Positions 47,375-56,358 are shown, numbered from the stretch's first letter. The stretch: 64,000 bases of DNA from Sinorhizobium fredii USDA 257 (GCF_000265205.3 NC_018000.1:682001-746000); one strand, 5' to 3'. The notes: a model not told the origin generated them from the letters alone. Numbers and translations are program-made.

Positions 47375-48112
47375 TCAGATTCCGAGGCGGCCGATCGCCG
47401 GTATCTTGATGCCCGGTCTGACGATATCGATGCCGGCCACCAGCCCCATGAAATGCAGCTCCAAGCCACTGCGCCAACCGGCTGCGATGCCGGCGAGGCC
47501 ATAGAGTGTCGCATGGAAGTCGCGCCCATCCGCATCGATCTGGAAAAGCTTGCCCTCCGGCAGGTAATCGCGCCCGACCGCATCCGGCGGCAGCACGGTG
47601 TCGAGCTCGGGGACCGAGCGCAGCACATGGGCGACGAAAGTATTGGAGTTGGGTCCCGGCCAGAGGCGGTAGGCGCCGGTCGATGAATAGGGATAGGCGG
47701 CAATCGCCCGCTCGATTTTCGGGATCAGCCGCTTGGCTTGCTCGCCAGTGACCACGACGACGATGCGCGGCTCGTTGGAATACCAGCGGCCGTCGGCCCG
47801 ATAGGCGTTCTTGCGGATCGGCCGGCCCCATCCGACCTTTTCATATCGATTGTAAGCGGACGCGCCTTCTTCCTTGGTGACGATCCATGCGTGGCTCGCC
47901 ACAGCGCCCTTCATGCCGCCTGTCGTTGCCGAGAAGACATAGATCGCCGCCTCCGGGCTGGCGGATGTTTCAGGCAGGATGCCGGCCGACGACCAGTCCG
48001 CGTCGCGCCAGCTCTGCGGCCGTTCCTTGAAATACCATAGCCCTGCCGACGCCAGCGCCGGAAGCAGGTAGATGATCGCGAAGACGAAGAACAGCCTGCG
48101 GAGGATTTTCAT
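47375..48112 (-). CDS. DUF3750 protein
   Basis: 245 residues from the ATG at 48112 (MKILRRLFFVFAIIYLLPALASAGLWYF), with one N-terminal membrane anchor or signal. The body fits DUF3750: VFSATTGGMKGAVASHAWIVTK, WYSNEPRIVVVVTGEQAKRLIPKIERAIAAYPY and YRLWPGPNSNTFVAHVLRSVPEL. The Asn/Thr/His segments resemble a cysteine-less NlpC-like fold but no activity is known. It is divergent from the asparaginase gene. Confidence 0.87.
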   Translation of the reverse strand: MKILRRLFFVFAIIYLLPALASAGLWYFKERPQSWRDADWSSAGILPETSASPEAAIYVFSATTGGMKGAVASHAWIVTKEEGASAYNRYEKVGWGRPIRKNAYRADGRWYSNEPRIVVVVTGEQAKRLIPKIERAIAAYPYSSTGAYRLWPGPNSNTFVAHVLRSVPELDTVLPPDAVGRDYLPEGKLFQIDADGRDFHATLYGLAGIAAGWRSGLELHFMGLVAGIDIVRPGIKIPAIGRLGI

Positions 48113-48183
48113 CGACAATGTCTTTTCTGCCGGTGGAATCCTGATAGATGCATAGCCCAATGTTGGAAAATTGAGGGCACGGC

Positions 48184-49191
48184 ATGTCGAATCCCGTTCT
48201 GGTCGAAGTGACGCGTGGAAACCTGGTCGAAAGCCGACACCGCGGCACGGTCATCGCGGTCGACGGCGACGGCAACACGCTGTTTGCGCTCGGCGACACG
48301 GATGCGGCCGTGTTCCCCCGTTCGGCCTGCAAGGCCATGCAGGCTCTGCCCCTGGTGGAAAGCGGCGCTGCCGACGCCTACGGCTTCGATGACAAGGCGC
48401 TGGCACTTGCCTGTTCATCGCATTCCAGCGAGCCGGAACATGTGGCGCTCGCCGGTAAGATGCTTTCCGCCGCCGGTAGGGACCTCAGTGCGCTTGAATG
48501 CGGCGCCCATTGGTCCTTCTACCAGAAGAACCTGATCGCGCAGGCTCGCACGCTCGAAAGGCCGAGCGCCCTGCACAACAACTGCTCCGGCAAGCATGCG
48601 GGCTTCATCTGCGCCTGCTGCCATTCCGGCACCGAGGTAGAGGGCTATGCCGGCTACGGTCACCCGATCCAGCAGGAGATCCGCGGCATCATGGAAAGCC
48701 TGACCGGCACGCTTCTCTCCGGCGATAATTGCGGTGTCGACGGCTGCTCGATCCCAACCTATGCGGTACCCATGAAGGGCCTCGCCCATGGTTTCGCCCG
48801 CATGGCGACGGGCGCGGGCCTGGCGTCGGAGCGGGCGCGCGCCTCGAAGCGGCTGATCGAGGCCTGCATGGCCGAGCCCTTCTATGTCGCCGGTACCGAT
48901 CGCACGTGCACGCGACTGATGAAGGCGGCACCCGGGCGTATCTTCGCCAAGACCGGCGCCGAAGGGGTGTTCTGCGCCGTGATCCCGGAAAAGGGCACCG
49001 GCATCGCGGTCAAATGCGAGGACGGCACGACCCGCGCCGCCGAGTCGATGGTCGCGGCGACGCTCGCACGATTCTTCGCGGAAGACCCAGAGGTGCAGGC
49101 GGCTTTGATGGCGCAGGCCAATCATTCGATGAGCAACTGGAACGGCATACATGTCGGCGACGTCCGCGTCACGGAGGCTTTCGCCTCGTAG
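48184..49191 (+). CDS. L-asparaginase II, thermolabile rhizobial type
   Basis: 335 residues. Segments PRSACKAMQALPLVES, LACSSHSSEPEHVALAGKML, SALHNNCSGKHAGFICAC and NCGVDGCSIPTYAVPM mark the asparaginase II family first characterised in Rhizobium etli, unrelated to the E. coli-type enzyme and structurally similar to serine beta-lactamase-like/glutaminase folds. It hydrolyses asparagine to aspartate and ammonia. Conserved Cys/Lys residues in CSGKHAGF are probably important. No signal peptide. Confidence 0.93.
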   Translation: MSNPVLVEVTRGNLVESRHRGTVIAVDGDGNTLFALGDTDAAVFPRSACKAMQALPLVESGAADAYGFDDKALALACSSHSSEPEHVALAGKMLSAAGRDLSALECGAHWSFYQKNLIAQARTLERPSALHNNCSGKHAGFICACCHSGTEVEGYAGYGHPIQQEIRGIMESLTGTLLSGDNCGVDGCSIPTYAVPMKGLAHGFARMATGAGLASERARASKRLIEACMAEPFYVAGTDRTCTRLMKAAPGRIFAKTGAEGVFCAVIPEKGTGIAVKCEDGTTRAAESMVAATLARFFAEDPEVQAALMAQANHSMSNWNGIHVGDVRVTEAFAS

Positions 49192-49214
49192 CACCGAAGC
49201 CCCCTGCATGGCGC

Positions 49215-49967
49215 CTAAGCCATGATCAGCGAGGCAGTGTCGCTGCGATAGGGCGACAAGGCCTCTGCCGGCATTTCCGAGGGCACGACAAGGCCAGCAA
49301 GCTCGCTGACGCCTAGAACGCGATGAGGCGAGGCGGCGCCGAATTTCTCAGGCGTAGCAAGGACATAGGTTTCCGTGGCTTGCCGGGCGATTGCCCGCTT
49401 GATCGCTGCTTCCTCATAGTCTCCGGTCGAAAGCCCATGCGCCGGATGGATGGCAGTGACACCGAGAAAGAAGATGTCGGCGCGGATCTGTTCGATGGCC
49501 GCAACCGTCGCCGCGCCGGTCGCCACCATGGAATGCTTGTAGAGCCGGCCGCCGAGCAGGACCACTTCGGCGACATGATGCTCGAGTTCGGCGGCGATTG
49601 TCGGGCTGTGCGTGACGATGGTGGCCCGTAGGTCGTGCGGCAGGGCGCGGGCCAGTTCCGCATTGGTCGTACCGCCATCGATAAAGACGATTTGAGCCGG
49701 CTTGACGAGTTCCGCCGCCCGGCGGCCGAGGCGGCGCTTGACCTGACTGGCGATGGTCTGACGGCTGGCGAAGTCGGGGAGCGGCGGCGTCAGCGGCAGG
49801 GCGCCGCCATGCACCCGCTTCAGCAGGCCTTCGGCCGCCATCTCCCTGAGGTCGCGCCGGATCGTATCCTCCGAAAGCCCCAGCTCGTCGGCGATCGCCT
49901 TTGCGACGAGCTGCCCATCGCGCGCAAGCCGCGCCGAGATCATCGCCCGTCTCTGTGTCGTCAGCAT
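49215..49967 (-). CDS. DeoR/GlpR-family transcriptional regulator
   Basis: 250 residues. The N-terminal helix-turn-helix is LVAKAIADELGLSEDTIRRDLREMAAEGLLKRVHGGAL, the DeoR signature. The C-terminal sugar-phosphate-sensing domain has VFIDGGTTNAELARALP (IDGG-T), IFFLGVTAIHPAHGLSTGDYEEA and the YVLATPEKFG region. It likely senses a phosphorylated sugar or polyol. The short AT-rich region upstream (50000-50040) with phased repeats is a candidate operator shared with the divergent gene. Confidence 0.93.
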   Translation of the reverse strand: MLTTQRRAMISARLARDGQLVAKAIADELGLSEDTIRRDLREMAAEGLLKRVHGGALPLTPPLPDFASRQTIASQVKRRLGRRAAELVKPAQIVFIDGGTTNAELARALPHDLRATIVTHSPTIAAELEHHVAEVVLLGGRLYKHSMVATGAATVAAIEQIRADIFFLGVTAIHPAHGLSTGDYEEAAIKRAIARQATETYVLATPEKFGAASPHRVLGVSELAGLVVPSEMPAEALSPYRSDTASLIMA

Positions 49968-49999
49968 CGATTCTCTCCTTGACTATGAACGAAGTTGCA

Positions 50000-50040
50000 T
50001 GAATATTCATGAACATTCCAGAAAAATCTGGAATATTCGT
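50000..50040. promoter_or_regulatory. Phased AT-rich repeats, candidate DeoR operator
   Basis: GAATATTCAT, GAACATTCCA, GAAAAATCTG and GAATATTCGT follow one another at 10-bp period (50001-50040). Nested palindromes are TGAATATTCA (50000-50009) and ATTCCAGA-AAAA-TCTGGAAT (50015-50034). It lies 32 nt from the DeoR start and 20 nt from the divergent start at 50061. Confidence 0.6.
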
Positions 50041-50060
50041 GCAATTTCGTGGAGGAAATC

Positions 50061-50429
50061 ATGCTGATTCTGATTGCCGGTCCCTACCGCTCGGGTACGG
50101 GCGACGATCCGTCTAAGATGGCGGAGAATCTGAAGCGTCTGGAGGGACCGTCCTACGCCCTCTTCAAGGCCGGACATGTACCGATGATCGGTGAGTGGGT
50201 TGCCTTGCCCGTCTGGCACGCGGCGGGTGGAGGCCATGTGGGCGACGACCTCTATGAGGAGATCTTTCATCCCGTCGCCGGCCGGCTGCTTGAGCTTTGC
50301 GATGCGGTGCTGAGGTTGCCGGGCGATTCAAAGGGAGCTGACAATGACGTGCGCATCGCGCGAGAGCGCGGCATTCCGGTCTACGACCGTCTCGAAGGGG
50401 TGCCCGGCTGCGCCGACATAGCGGCGTAA
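50061..50429 (+). CDS. DUF4406-like nucleoside deoxyribosyltransferase-fold protein
   Basis: 122 residues. The start LILIAGPYRSGTGDDPSKMAENLKRLEG and later LLELCDAVLRLPGDSKGADNDVRIARERGIPVY fit the DUF4406/nucleoside 2-deoxyribosyltransferase-like Rossmann fold (GPYR, C-D-A...L-P-G-x-S-x-G). Substrate unknown. The start at 50061 has GGAGG 5 nt upstream. It is divergent from the DeoR-family regulator and probably under its control (inference). Confidence 0.82.
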   Translation: MLILIAGPYRSGTGDDPSKMAENLKRLEGPSYALFKAGHVPMIGEWVALPVWHAAGGGHVGDDLYEEIFHPVAGRLLELCDAVLRLPGDSKGADNDVRIARERGIPVYDRLEGVPGCADIAA

Positions 50430-50467
50430 AGGTGTCGGCGGGATTCCTCCCGCCGGCTGGTCTGCGA

Positions 50468-50760
50468 TCATTCATCGACATGCGGCTCGGCGACGAAGGT
50501 CAACGTCGCCGTATAGCCGGTCTCGTCGGCGGCGCTGCTTCCTTCAAGCGGCACCTCGTGGCTGACCGCCAAGACGTTCAGCCCGGCATTGCGGAGCGTC
50601 ACGTCCGTCTCGCCTTATGCATCGGTCTTTGCCGAGACGAGGTCTGGTAGTCCAACATAGTCCAGCACAACCTGCTTGCCCTCGAGCGGCTTGCCTTCGA
50701 AGAGCACCCGGATGCGGTATTTTTGGGAAATTCCTGACCTTGCCAATTCTTTCGAATTCA
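50468..50760 (-). pseudogene. DUF4198 remnant, truncated and with in-frame stop
   Basis: The minus strand reads KYRIRVLFEGKPLEGKQVVLDY...SAKTDA, an in-frame TAA (50617-50615), then GETDVTLRNAGLNVLAVSHEV and finally TGYTATLTFVAEPHVDE before TGA (50470-50468). This is the C-terminal third of DUF4198 (nickel-uptake-type periplasmic) proteins, normally about 250 residues with a signal peptide. The N-terminal two thirds are absent; upstream sequence to about 50860 is not recognisable. It is a decayed gene. Confidence 0.7.
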
Positions 50761-50869
50761 TCTTTTCTGCTGCAGATTGCAGCTTCAGCCGCTGCGCCGG
50801 CGGGCAGGATACGAGATATGCGGGGGTCTCCCGCGTCGGCTCGAGAATCACGAATCGAGGACCATGATT

Positions 50870-51490
50870 ATGCTGAAACTCTTCTATACGCCCGGAACCT
50901 GCTCCCTCGCATCGCATATCGCGTTGGCGGAAGCGGGCGCCTCCTATGAAGCGCACCGCGTCGACTTTTCAAGGGCCGAGCAGACCAAGCCCGAATATCT
51001 CGCCATCAACCCGAAAGGCCGCGTGCCCGCCTTGGTGACGGACCGCGGCACGATGACCGAAACGCCGGCGATCCTGACCTATATTGCGCAGAGCTTCCCG
51101 GATGCGCGGCTCGCGCCGCTTGACGATCCCTTCGAGTTCGCGCGGCTGCAGTCGTTCCTGAGCTATCTCTGCTCGACGGTCCACGTTGCCCACGCGCATT
51201 CCCGGCGCGGCGCCCGCTGGGCGGATGATGCGGCATCTCACGAGGCGATGAAGGCGAAGGTGCCGCAGAATATGGCGGATTGTTTCGCTTTGATCGAAGG
51301 CACGATGTTTGCCGGTCCCTTCGCCATGGGCGAGACCTATACGATCGCCGATCCCTATCTTTTCACCGTCGCTAGCTGGCTGGAAAGCGACGGCGTCGAT
51401 CCGGCACAGTTTCCGAAAATCCTGGACCATCGCAATCGCATGGCCGAGCGACCCGCCGTCGCGAGGGTGCTGGATGTAGTTCGGGCATAA
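50870..51490 (+). CDS. Glutathione S-transferase family protein
   Basis: 206 residues. The thioredoxin-like N-terminal domain begins LKLFYTPGTCSLASHIALAEAG, typical of bacterial beta-class GSTs (Tyr and Cys near the start), with KGRVPALVTDRGTMTETPAILTYIA for glutathione binding; the helical C-terminal domain includes GETYTIADPYLFTVASWL. The start at 50870 (GAGG 9 nt upstream) is preferred to the ATG at 50864. Substrate unknown. Confidence 0.92.
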   Translation: MLKLFYTPGTCSLASHIALAEAGASYEAHRVDFSRAEQTKPEYLAINPKGRVPALVTDRGTMTETPAILTYIAQSFPDARLAPLDDPFEFARLQSFLSYLCSTVHVAHAHSRRGARWADDAASHEAMKAKVPQNMADCFALIEGTMFAGPFAMGETYTIADPYLFTVASWLESDGVDPAQFPKILDHRNRMAERPAVARVLDVVRA

Positions 51491-51498
51491 GGATCCAA

Positions 51499-51864
51499 TC
51501 AGCGAGAAGCTGAAGCGTCGAACCGCGCCGCTAGCCGCCGTGGCGCCTTTTCCCGCCAGGCGGCGATCAGCCTCTGTGTCAGCGCCTGATCGTCGATGTT
51601 GGAGAGCCGCACGAGCATCGCCGGCCAGCCTTTGTAGTGGTCGGTCTCGAAGAAGAGCGACGGATCGAGTTCCATCAGCATGTCCTTCTCCTCGAGCGCG
51701 CACATCACCACGAGCGTCTCGGCGTCCTTCATGCGCACGAAGCTCTTGCCTTTGACGAGCAGTGCCGGCGTGCCATAGGACGTCCCGACGGCCGTTTCCG
51801 GAAGTCCGGCCGCCTCGGCAAGGCGCCGGACACGCTCGAAGCTTGTTTCGACCTCCTGCACCAT
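51499..51864 (-). CDS. MmcQ/YjbR-family protein
   Basis: 121 residues. Segments LPETAVGTSYGTPALLVKGKSFVRMKD, MLMELDPSLFFETDHYKGWPAMLVRL and LTQRLIAAWREKAPRRLAARF fit the MmcQ/YjbR family, a small CyaY-like fold often called DNA-binding. Biological role not defined. The start at 51864 is the family start; an ATG at 51885 is the alternative. It is convergent with the GST gene. Confidence 0.88.
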   Translation of the reverse strand: MVQEVETSFERVRRLAEAAGLPETAVGTSYGTPALLVKGKSFVRMKDAETLVVMCALEEKDMLMELDPSLFFETDHYKGWPAMLVRLSNIDDQALTQRLIAAWREKAPRRLAARFDASASR

Positions 51865-51915
51865 CGGTGAGCCGCCGTTTGCCAAAGCCGGATTGCACCC
51901 GAACTGTGACCGGGA

Positions 51916-52113
51916 TCAGGCGCCGTCGCAAGTGTTGATCGCGGTCGCACGAGGCCATGGCCAACCGGGGAAGGGCAAGTCCGCGAGTTCGCGCTCCGCC
52001 ATGCGGGCGAGATCGGGATGCTGCAGCGGATCGCGCAGCCAAACGGCAGACGCTTCGGCCTGATGGTCGCGCCGATTTGCAGCCAGTTTCAGAATAGAGA
52101 AAAGCTTCGACAT
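51916..52113 (-). CDS. Small hypothetical protein
   Basis: 65 residues. SKLFSILKLAANRRDHQAEASAVWLRDPLQHPDLARMAERELADLPF is amphipathic, basic at the start and lacks a signal peptide. The segment DPLxHPDLxRMxxRELADLPF has the look of a conserved small rhizobial protein related in plan to DUF1127-like peptides (inference). The start at 52113 has GGAG 8 nt upstream. Function unknown. Confidence 0.6.
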   Translation of the reverse strand: MSKLFSILKLAANRRDHQAEASAVWLRDPLQHPDLARMAERELADLPFPGWPWPRATAINTCDGA

Positions 52114-52296
52114 GGCGGGCACTCCATTCGGTGTTCCATGGCGTCGTCAATGCGCTCAGATCAATACGCGGTCGACGGCAATGCATTGAGTTGCCACCGG
52201 AATTCCTCCACTGATCGAGAGGAGTTGTAAGGAGCATCTTCCTGTTCGGATGACTTTGCAATTGAGATTGCCGCTTGCTTCCTTTAGAAAATCTAT

Positions 52297-53232
52297 ATGA
52301 ACGACCTCAACACGATCCATCTGAACGGGCTGCGCGCCGTAGAGGCGGCCGGGCGGCTGGGATCGCTCGCCGCTGCGGCGGAAGAACTCGGCGTGACGCC
52401 CGGTGCCGTCAGCCAGCAGATTGCCAAGACGGAGGCGCAGCTTGGGCGGGTGCTCTTCGAGCGCTCGCCGCGCGGGCTTGTCGTAACGGATAGCGCCCGC
52501 CCGCTCATGATGCGGCTCTCGAATGCTTTTGCGGAACTCGCCGAAGCCGTCGCGCAGGCGCGTCGTCGCGACGAGTCGGTATTGACGGTGTCGGTGGCGC
52601 CGGTCTTTGCGGCTCGCTGGCTGGTCTATCGGCTGAACCGCTTCGCCGAGCGTCATCCGAATATCCGGTTGAGGATCGACGCGACAACGAGACTTGCCAA
52701 TCTTGAAACGTCCGACGTCGATCTCGCCATCCGCGTCGGGGCGGGCGGCTGGCCGGGTGTGCGTTCCGAACTGCTTCTCGAACAGGAGGTCTTTCCCGTC
52801 TGCTCACCGGCGCTCGCTGCCGGACTGCGCGTTCCTGCCGACATTTTGAAGTTGCCGGCCGTCATCGATGAGCATGCGATGTTTTCGTGGGAGGTATGGC
52901 TGCAGGCAGCCGGTCTTTCCGGCGCCCAGATGACCGTGCGCCACACGTTCAACGATGCGTCGCTGGCGCTCGACGCGGCCATTGCCGGCCAGGGCGTGAT
53001 GATTGCCTGGCAGACACTTGCGGGCTATGCGGTGATGAAGGGCAGTCTGGTGGCGCCGTTCGGCATCCGCGCCAAGACCGGCTTCGCCCATTACTTCGTC
53101 ACCTCGGCCTCGCGGCGCGAAAGCAAGGCCGTAATTGCTTTCAAGCGATGGGTGCGCGAGGAGGTGGAAGAGGGAATGCGCGAGCTTGACGCTATTCCGG
53201 TTCCTTCAGCCGTTCCTCCATCATCGCCTTGA
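52297..53232 (+). CDS. LysR-family transcriptional regulator, GcvA-like
   Basis: 311 residues. N-terminal helix-turn-helix (about 8-65: [52 protein letters not shown]), then the periplasmic-binding-like effector domain ([51 protein letters not shown]), as in GcvA/AmpR-type regulators. The target is not obvious; the convergent GST gene overlaps its 3' end by 41 nt. Confidence 0.93.
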   Translation: MNDLNTIHLNGLRAVEAAGRLGSLAAAAEELGVTPGAVSQQIAKTEAQLGRVLFERSPRGLVVTDSARPLMMRLSNAFAELAEAVAQARRRDESVLTVSVAPVFAARWLVYRLNRFAERHPNIRLRIDATTRLANLETSDVDLAIRVGAGGWPGVRSELLLEQEVFPVCSPALAAGLRVPADILKLPAVIDEHAMFSWEVWLQAAGLSGAQMTVRHTFNDASLALDAAIAGQGVMIAWQTLAGYAVMKGSLVAPFGIRAKTGFAHYFVTSASRRESKAVIAFKRWVREEVEEGMRELDAIPVPSAVPPSSP

Positions 53233-53851
53233 AGGCGGGGCGCGACTGGCACCGCCCCAGCCAAGCCTTCACGCGCGGGTGCCTGTCGAAGAGAGCAGTC
53301 TGGCTCATCGTGTAGCGGAAGACTTCCGCCAGGTTCAGGTCGGCGACCGTGAAGCGCTCGCCGACGACATAGTCGCGGCCGGCAAGGTGCCTCTCAAGCA
53401 CGGCGAAGGCTTTTTCGAGCGACTGTGCGCAGGTATCGATCAGTGCCCGGCCCTCGGGCGTGTTCTCGACGCCGTTGTCATAGGCAAGGACGATCTTGAC
53501 CCCATGCGGCTCTACCTCGGTCGCCGCCCACATGGTCCAGTTGCCGATCTGCCCTTCCTCGCCGATGTCGGCCGGCGCCAGCGGCCCGCCATATTTGCGG
53601 GCGAGATAGAGATTGTTGGCGAGCGATTCCGTCAGTACCAGACCGTCGTCTTCCATCGCCGGGATGAGACCCATCGGATTGACGGCAAGGAAGTCTGCCG
53701 ACTTGGTATTCAGAGGAGCCTCGGCGGCCAGCGGATCGCTGAGGCGGCGCGCCTGGATCACCGGCACGGATTTGAAAGGAATGCCGAGTTCGCGCGCCAT
53801 CCAGTAGTTGCGCGACGCGCGCGAGCGGTAAACTCCATAGATCGTCAGCAT
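53192..53851 (-). CDS. Glutathione S-transferase family protein
   Basis: 219 residues. The N-terminal thioredoxin-like domain is [23 protein letters not shown] with a Ser/Arg-rich active-site loop, [35 protein letters not shown] for glutathione binding, and the C-terminal domain includes [18 protein letters not shown]. It differs from the GST at 50870. Its last 41 nt overlap the LysR gene on the opposite strand. Confidence 0.91.
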   Translation of the reverse strand: MLTIYGVYRSRASRNYWMARELGIPFKSVPVIQARRLSDPLAAEAPLNTKSADFLAVNPMGLIPAMEDDGLVLTESLANNLYLARKYGGPLAPADIGEEGQIGNWTMWAATEVEPHGVKIVLAYDNGVENTPEGRALIDTCAQSLEKAFAVLERHLAGRDYVVGERFTVADLNLAEVFRYTMSQTALFDRHPRVKAWLGRCQSRPAFKAMMEERLKEPE

Positions 53852-54252
53852 TTCCGGCCTCCTCGGTTGGCGACGCCCAAATCCATACGCAATTGCCTAC
53901 GCCTGCTGAAGCCGCCCGCCTTGATTGTCATATGAAATTTTTTGATGCCAGCCGTTGCTGCCGCCTGGGTGCTCTGAGGCAGCTGACGCTCACGGTTGTA
54001 AAGCGCGGTGCCACAATCGTGATTGTATGTTTACTGGCGCAAGCCCCGAATCCAGACGTAAATCCAAGCTTGGAGCGAGATGGCAAAAGCGGTTTTTATC
54101 TTGCGTCCTGCTCCGACTTGTCGATATCGATCACGAGGATGGTATTTGCTTCGACGCAAGTTCACCGTGATCTCGTTGCAAGAAGCGGGACGGCGCAAAA
54201 CGGGCGCCGCGCCGCTCTCCTTCCTCGCTGCACTCAAACCCATCAGAGTTCG
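53852..54252. other. 401-nt intergenic region
   Basis: Lower in GC than its surroundings, between the divergent GST and L,D-transpeptidase genes. A frame is open through it in phase with the downstream gene, but without homology. No RNA, repeat or strong palindrome is recognised. Confidence 0.5.
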
Positions 54253-55011
54253 ATGTCATCGCTGCCTCTCTCCCGCCGCCAGTTTCTCCGCACATCCGGA
54301 CTCGCAATCGCCTCCGCCGGCCTTGCGGGCTGCACGTCGTCGATGAACACCAATCGTTTTCGCCAGGAAACGATGCCGGTCTATCGCAATCCCGCCCTCG
54401 AGAGCCGCTGGGTCGATCCGGGCATGCTCGAAGAGCCGCTGACCGGGCTGCCGCCGCAGGACGCCTATTACGCCGATGTCTACGCGGGCAGGGAGGATGG
54501 CGGCTTTCTCATTCCGGCGGTGCCCTACCAGCAAATCGACCCGCGCTTCTATCGCCAGGAGGTCAGCGATCCGTTTGGTGAGGCGCCCGGCACGATCGTC
54601 GTCGATACGGCGGATCGCTATCTCTATCTGATTGGGTCTGGCGGCAGCGCCACGCGCTATGGCGTCGGCCTCGGCCGCGAAGGCTTCGCCTGGTCCGGCC
54701 GTGGCGTCATCCAGTGGAAGCAGAAGTGGCCGAAATGGACGCCGCCGGATTCGATGATCGCCCGCCAACCGGTGCTTGCCAAATATTCGGCCGACAATGG
54801 CGGCATGCCGCCCGGGCTCGACAATCCGCTCGGCTCGCGCGCGCTCTATATCTTCCAGGACGGCCAGGACACGCTCTATCGCGTCCACGGAACGCCGGAA
54901 TGGCAATCGATCGGCAAGGCGGTGTCATCCGGTTGCGTCCGCATGATCAATCAGGATGTCATCGATCTCTATGCTCGTGTGCGCGGAAAGGCGCCGATTC
55001 TCGTCATCTGA
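54253..55011 (+). CDS. L,D-transpeptidase (YkuD domain), Tat-type lipoprotein
   Basis: 252 residues. The N-terminus SRRQFLRTSGLAIASAGLAGC combines a twin-arginine motif with a lipobox. The YkuD catalytic domain (about 110-250) contains TIVVDTADRYLYLIGSGG, YGVGLGREGFAWSG, and the active-site block VHGTPEWQSIGKAVSSGCVRM (His...SxGC-R). It forms 3-3 cross-links or attaches proteins to peptidoglycan in the periplasm. The ATG at 54253 is chosen because the signal sequence starts there; upstream codons in frame have no homology. Confidence 0.9.
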   Translation: MSSLPLSRRQFLRTSGLAIASAGLAGCTSSMNTNRFRQETMPVYRNPALESRWVDPGMLEEPLTGLPPQDAYYADVYAGREDGGFLIPAVPYQQIDPRFYRQEVSDPFGEAPGTIVVDTADRYLYLIGSGGSATRYGVGLGREGFAWSGRGVIQWKQKWPKWTPPDSMIARQPVLAKYSADNGGMPPGLDNPLGSRALYIFQDGQDTLYRVHGTPEWQSIGKAVSSGCVRMINQDVIDLYARVRGKAPILVI

Positions 55012-55035
55012 CGGCGGCGAGCCGCTTGTGACGGA

Positions 55036-55527
55036 TCAATCGGCTTCCTGTCCTTCGCCCTGACTGTCGGCGAGGCGCTGTGTCAGCCGATGCAGCGCCT
55101 CGCGCAGTTCGCCGATTTCTGCGAGGCTGCAGCCCGTTGCCCGGCCGATCTCGGCAAGAATCTTGAAAGCCTCGGTCTTCAGGCGCCGGCCGTTCTCTGT
55201 GAGGCTGACGATGACCTGCCTTTCGTCGGCCGGGTCGCGGATTCGCCGGACATAGCCTGCCGCTTCCAGCCGCTTGAGCAGGGGCGACAGAGTACCGGAA
55301 TCGAGGCCCAATTCCGCGCCGATCCGCTTCACCGTCATGCCGTCCCGTTGCCAGAGCGCAAGTAGCACGAGATACTGCGGATAGGTGAGCCCGAAGCGGT
55401 CGAGGAGCGGCTTGTAGGCTCGGTTGAACGCGTGCGTGGCGGAATAGACGGCAAAGCAAAGCTGCTGGCCGAGGGCTAGCGCCTCGTCGGGCAATGCATC
55501 TTCAGATTTCGCCGCTTTGGTTGTCAT
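55036..55527 (-). CDS. ohrR: MarR-family organic peroxide sensor OhrR
   Basis: 163 residues. The reactive cysteine of OhrR is Cys24 in QQLCFAVYSATHAFNRAYKPLL, followed by FGLTYPQYLVLLALWQRDGMTVKRIGAELGLDSGTLSPLLKRLEAAGYVRRIRD, the winged-helix domain with the wing DERQVIVSLTENG. Oxidation by organic hydroperoxides releases it from DNA. It is divergent from ohr, with an AT-rich operator-like region between them. Confidence 0.95.
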   Translation of the reverse strand: MTTKAAKSEDALPDEALALGQQLCFAVYSATHAFNRAYKPLLDRFGLTYPQYLVLLALWQRDGMTVKRIGAELGLDSGTLSPLLKRLEAAGYVRRIRDPADERQVIVSLTENGRRLKTEAFKILAEIGRATGCSLAEIGELREALHRLTQRLADSQGEGQEAD

Positions 55528-55557
55528 CTCCCTAGTGTCGCAAATTCACGGCCAGAA

Positions 55558-55589
55558 TGCAATTTGCAAAATTAATTTGCGTGCAATTT
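55558..55589. promoter_or_regulatory. Candidate OhrR operator in ohrR-ohr intergenic region
   Basis: TGCAATTT occurs twice, 24 bp apart (55558 and 55582), around GCAAA-ATTAA-TTTGC (55566-55580). It lies between divergent ohrR and ohr. OhrR is known to bind AT-rich dyads in such regions; the exact site here is inferred. Confidence 0.6.
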
Positions 55590-55644
55590 AATATTACGCT
55601 ATGCAATGCCCATCGGCAACGAAAACCAAGGAAGGAGAACTGCC

Positions 55645-56067
55645 ATGCCTATTCTCTATCGTACCACCGCATCCGCCACCGGGGGCCGCGCCGGCCAGGC
55701 CAAGAGCACCGACGGGGTCCTTGACGTGGCCCTTACCGTGCCGAAAGAACTTGGCGGCGATGGGGCACGCGGCACCAATCCGGAGCAGCTTTTTGCCGCC
55801 GGCTATTCCGCCTGCTTCCTCGGCGCGCTGAAGTTCGTCGCCGGCAAGGAGAAGGTAAAGCTTCCGGAAGACACGAAAGTGACAGGTACGGTCGGCATCG
55901 GTCCGCGTGACGATGGCACGGGTTTCTACATCGATGCGGCACTTGAGATCACTTCGCCCGGCGTCGACAAGGCCGTTCTCGAAGAACTGGTCCAGAAGGC
56001 GCACATCGTTTGCCCCTACAGCCATGCGACCCGGGGCAATGTCGACGTGAAACTGTCGGTGGCCTGA
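55645..56067 (+). CDS. ohr: Organic hydroperoxide resistance protein
   Basis: Thiol peroxidase reducing organic hydroperoxides with lipoylated proteins as reductant. 140 residues. The two active-site cysteines are Cys57 ([12 protein letters not shown]) and Cys123 ([13 protein letters not shown]); the catalytic Arg of the family lies in the N-terminal region. RBS AAGGAGAA precedes the ATG. Divergent from ohrR, which should repress it; a hairpin follows. Confidence 0.96.
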   Translation: MPILYRTTASATGGRAGQAKSTDGVLDVALTVPKELGGDGARGTNPEQLFAAGYSACFLGALKFVAGKEKVKLPEDTKVTGTVGIGPRDDGTGFYIDAALEITSPGVDKAVLEELVQKAHIVCPYSHATRGNVDVKLSVA

Positions 56068-56091
56068 TAGGCTATCGGGATTATCTTCGGT

Positions 56092-56115
56092 TGAAGCCCG
56101 CAATTGCGGGCTTCA
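56092..56115. terminator. Hairpin after ohr
   Basis: TGAAGCCCGC / GCGGGCTTCA perfect 10-bp stem with AATT loop, between convergent ohr and the PhnA-like gene. Probably bidirectional. Confidence 0.65.
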
Positions 56116-56145
56116 GCTTGTCTTCTCACCCACGCCGGGGCGCAC

Positions 56146-56358
56146 TCAAGCCTTCTTGAGAAATTCGGTGCGCAGCACCAACCCCTTGACCTTTTCGACA
56201 CGGCATTCGACCTCGTCCGGATTGTCCGTCAGGCGGATGCCTTTCACCAGCGTACCGCGCTTCAGCGTGGTCGAAGTGCCCTTCACCTTCAGGTCCTTGG
56301 TCAGAGTTACATTGTCGCCATCCTTGAGGATGGCACCGTTCGAATCCTTGACGTCCAT
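56146..56358 (-). CDS. PhnA-domain (YjdM C-terminal) protein, short form
   Basis: 70 residues: VKDSNGAILKDGDNVTLTKDLKVKGTSTTLKRGTLVKGIRLTDNPDEVECRV, the SH3-like domain of PhnA/YjdM proteins. The N-terminal zinc ribbon of the E. coli protein is absent; the short form is common in rhizobia. Despite the old name alkylphosphonate utilization, no such role is established. Preceded by AAGGACC. Confidence 0.88.
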   Translation of the reverse strand: MDVKDSNGAILKDGDNVTLTKDLKVKGTSTTLKRGTLVKGIRLTDNPDEVECRVEKVKGLVLRTEFLKKA

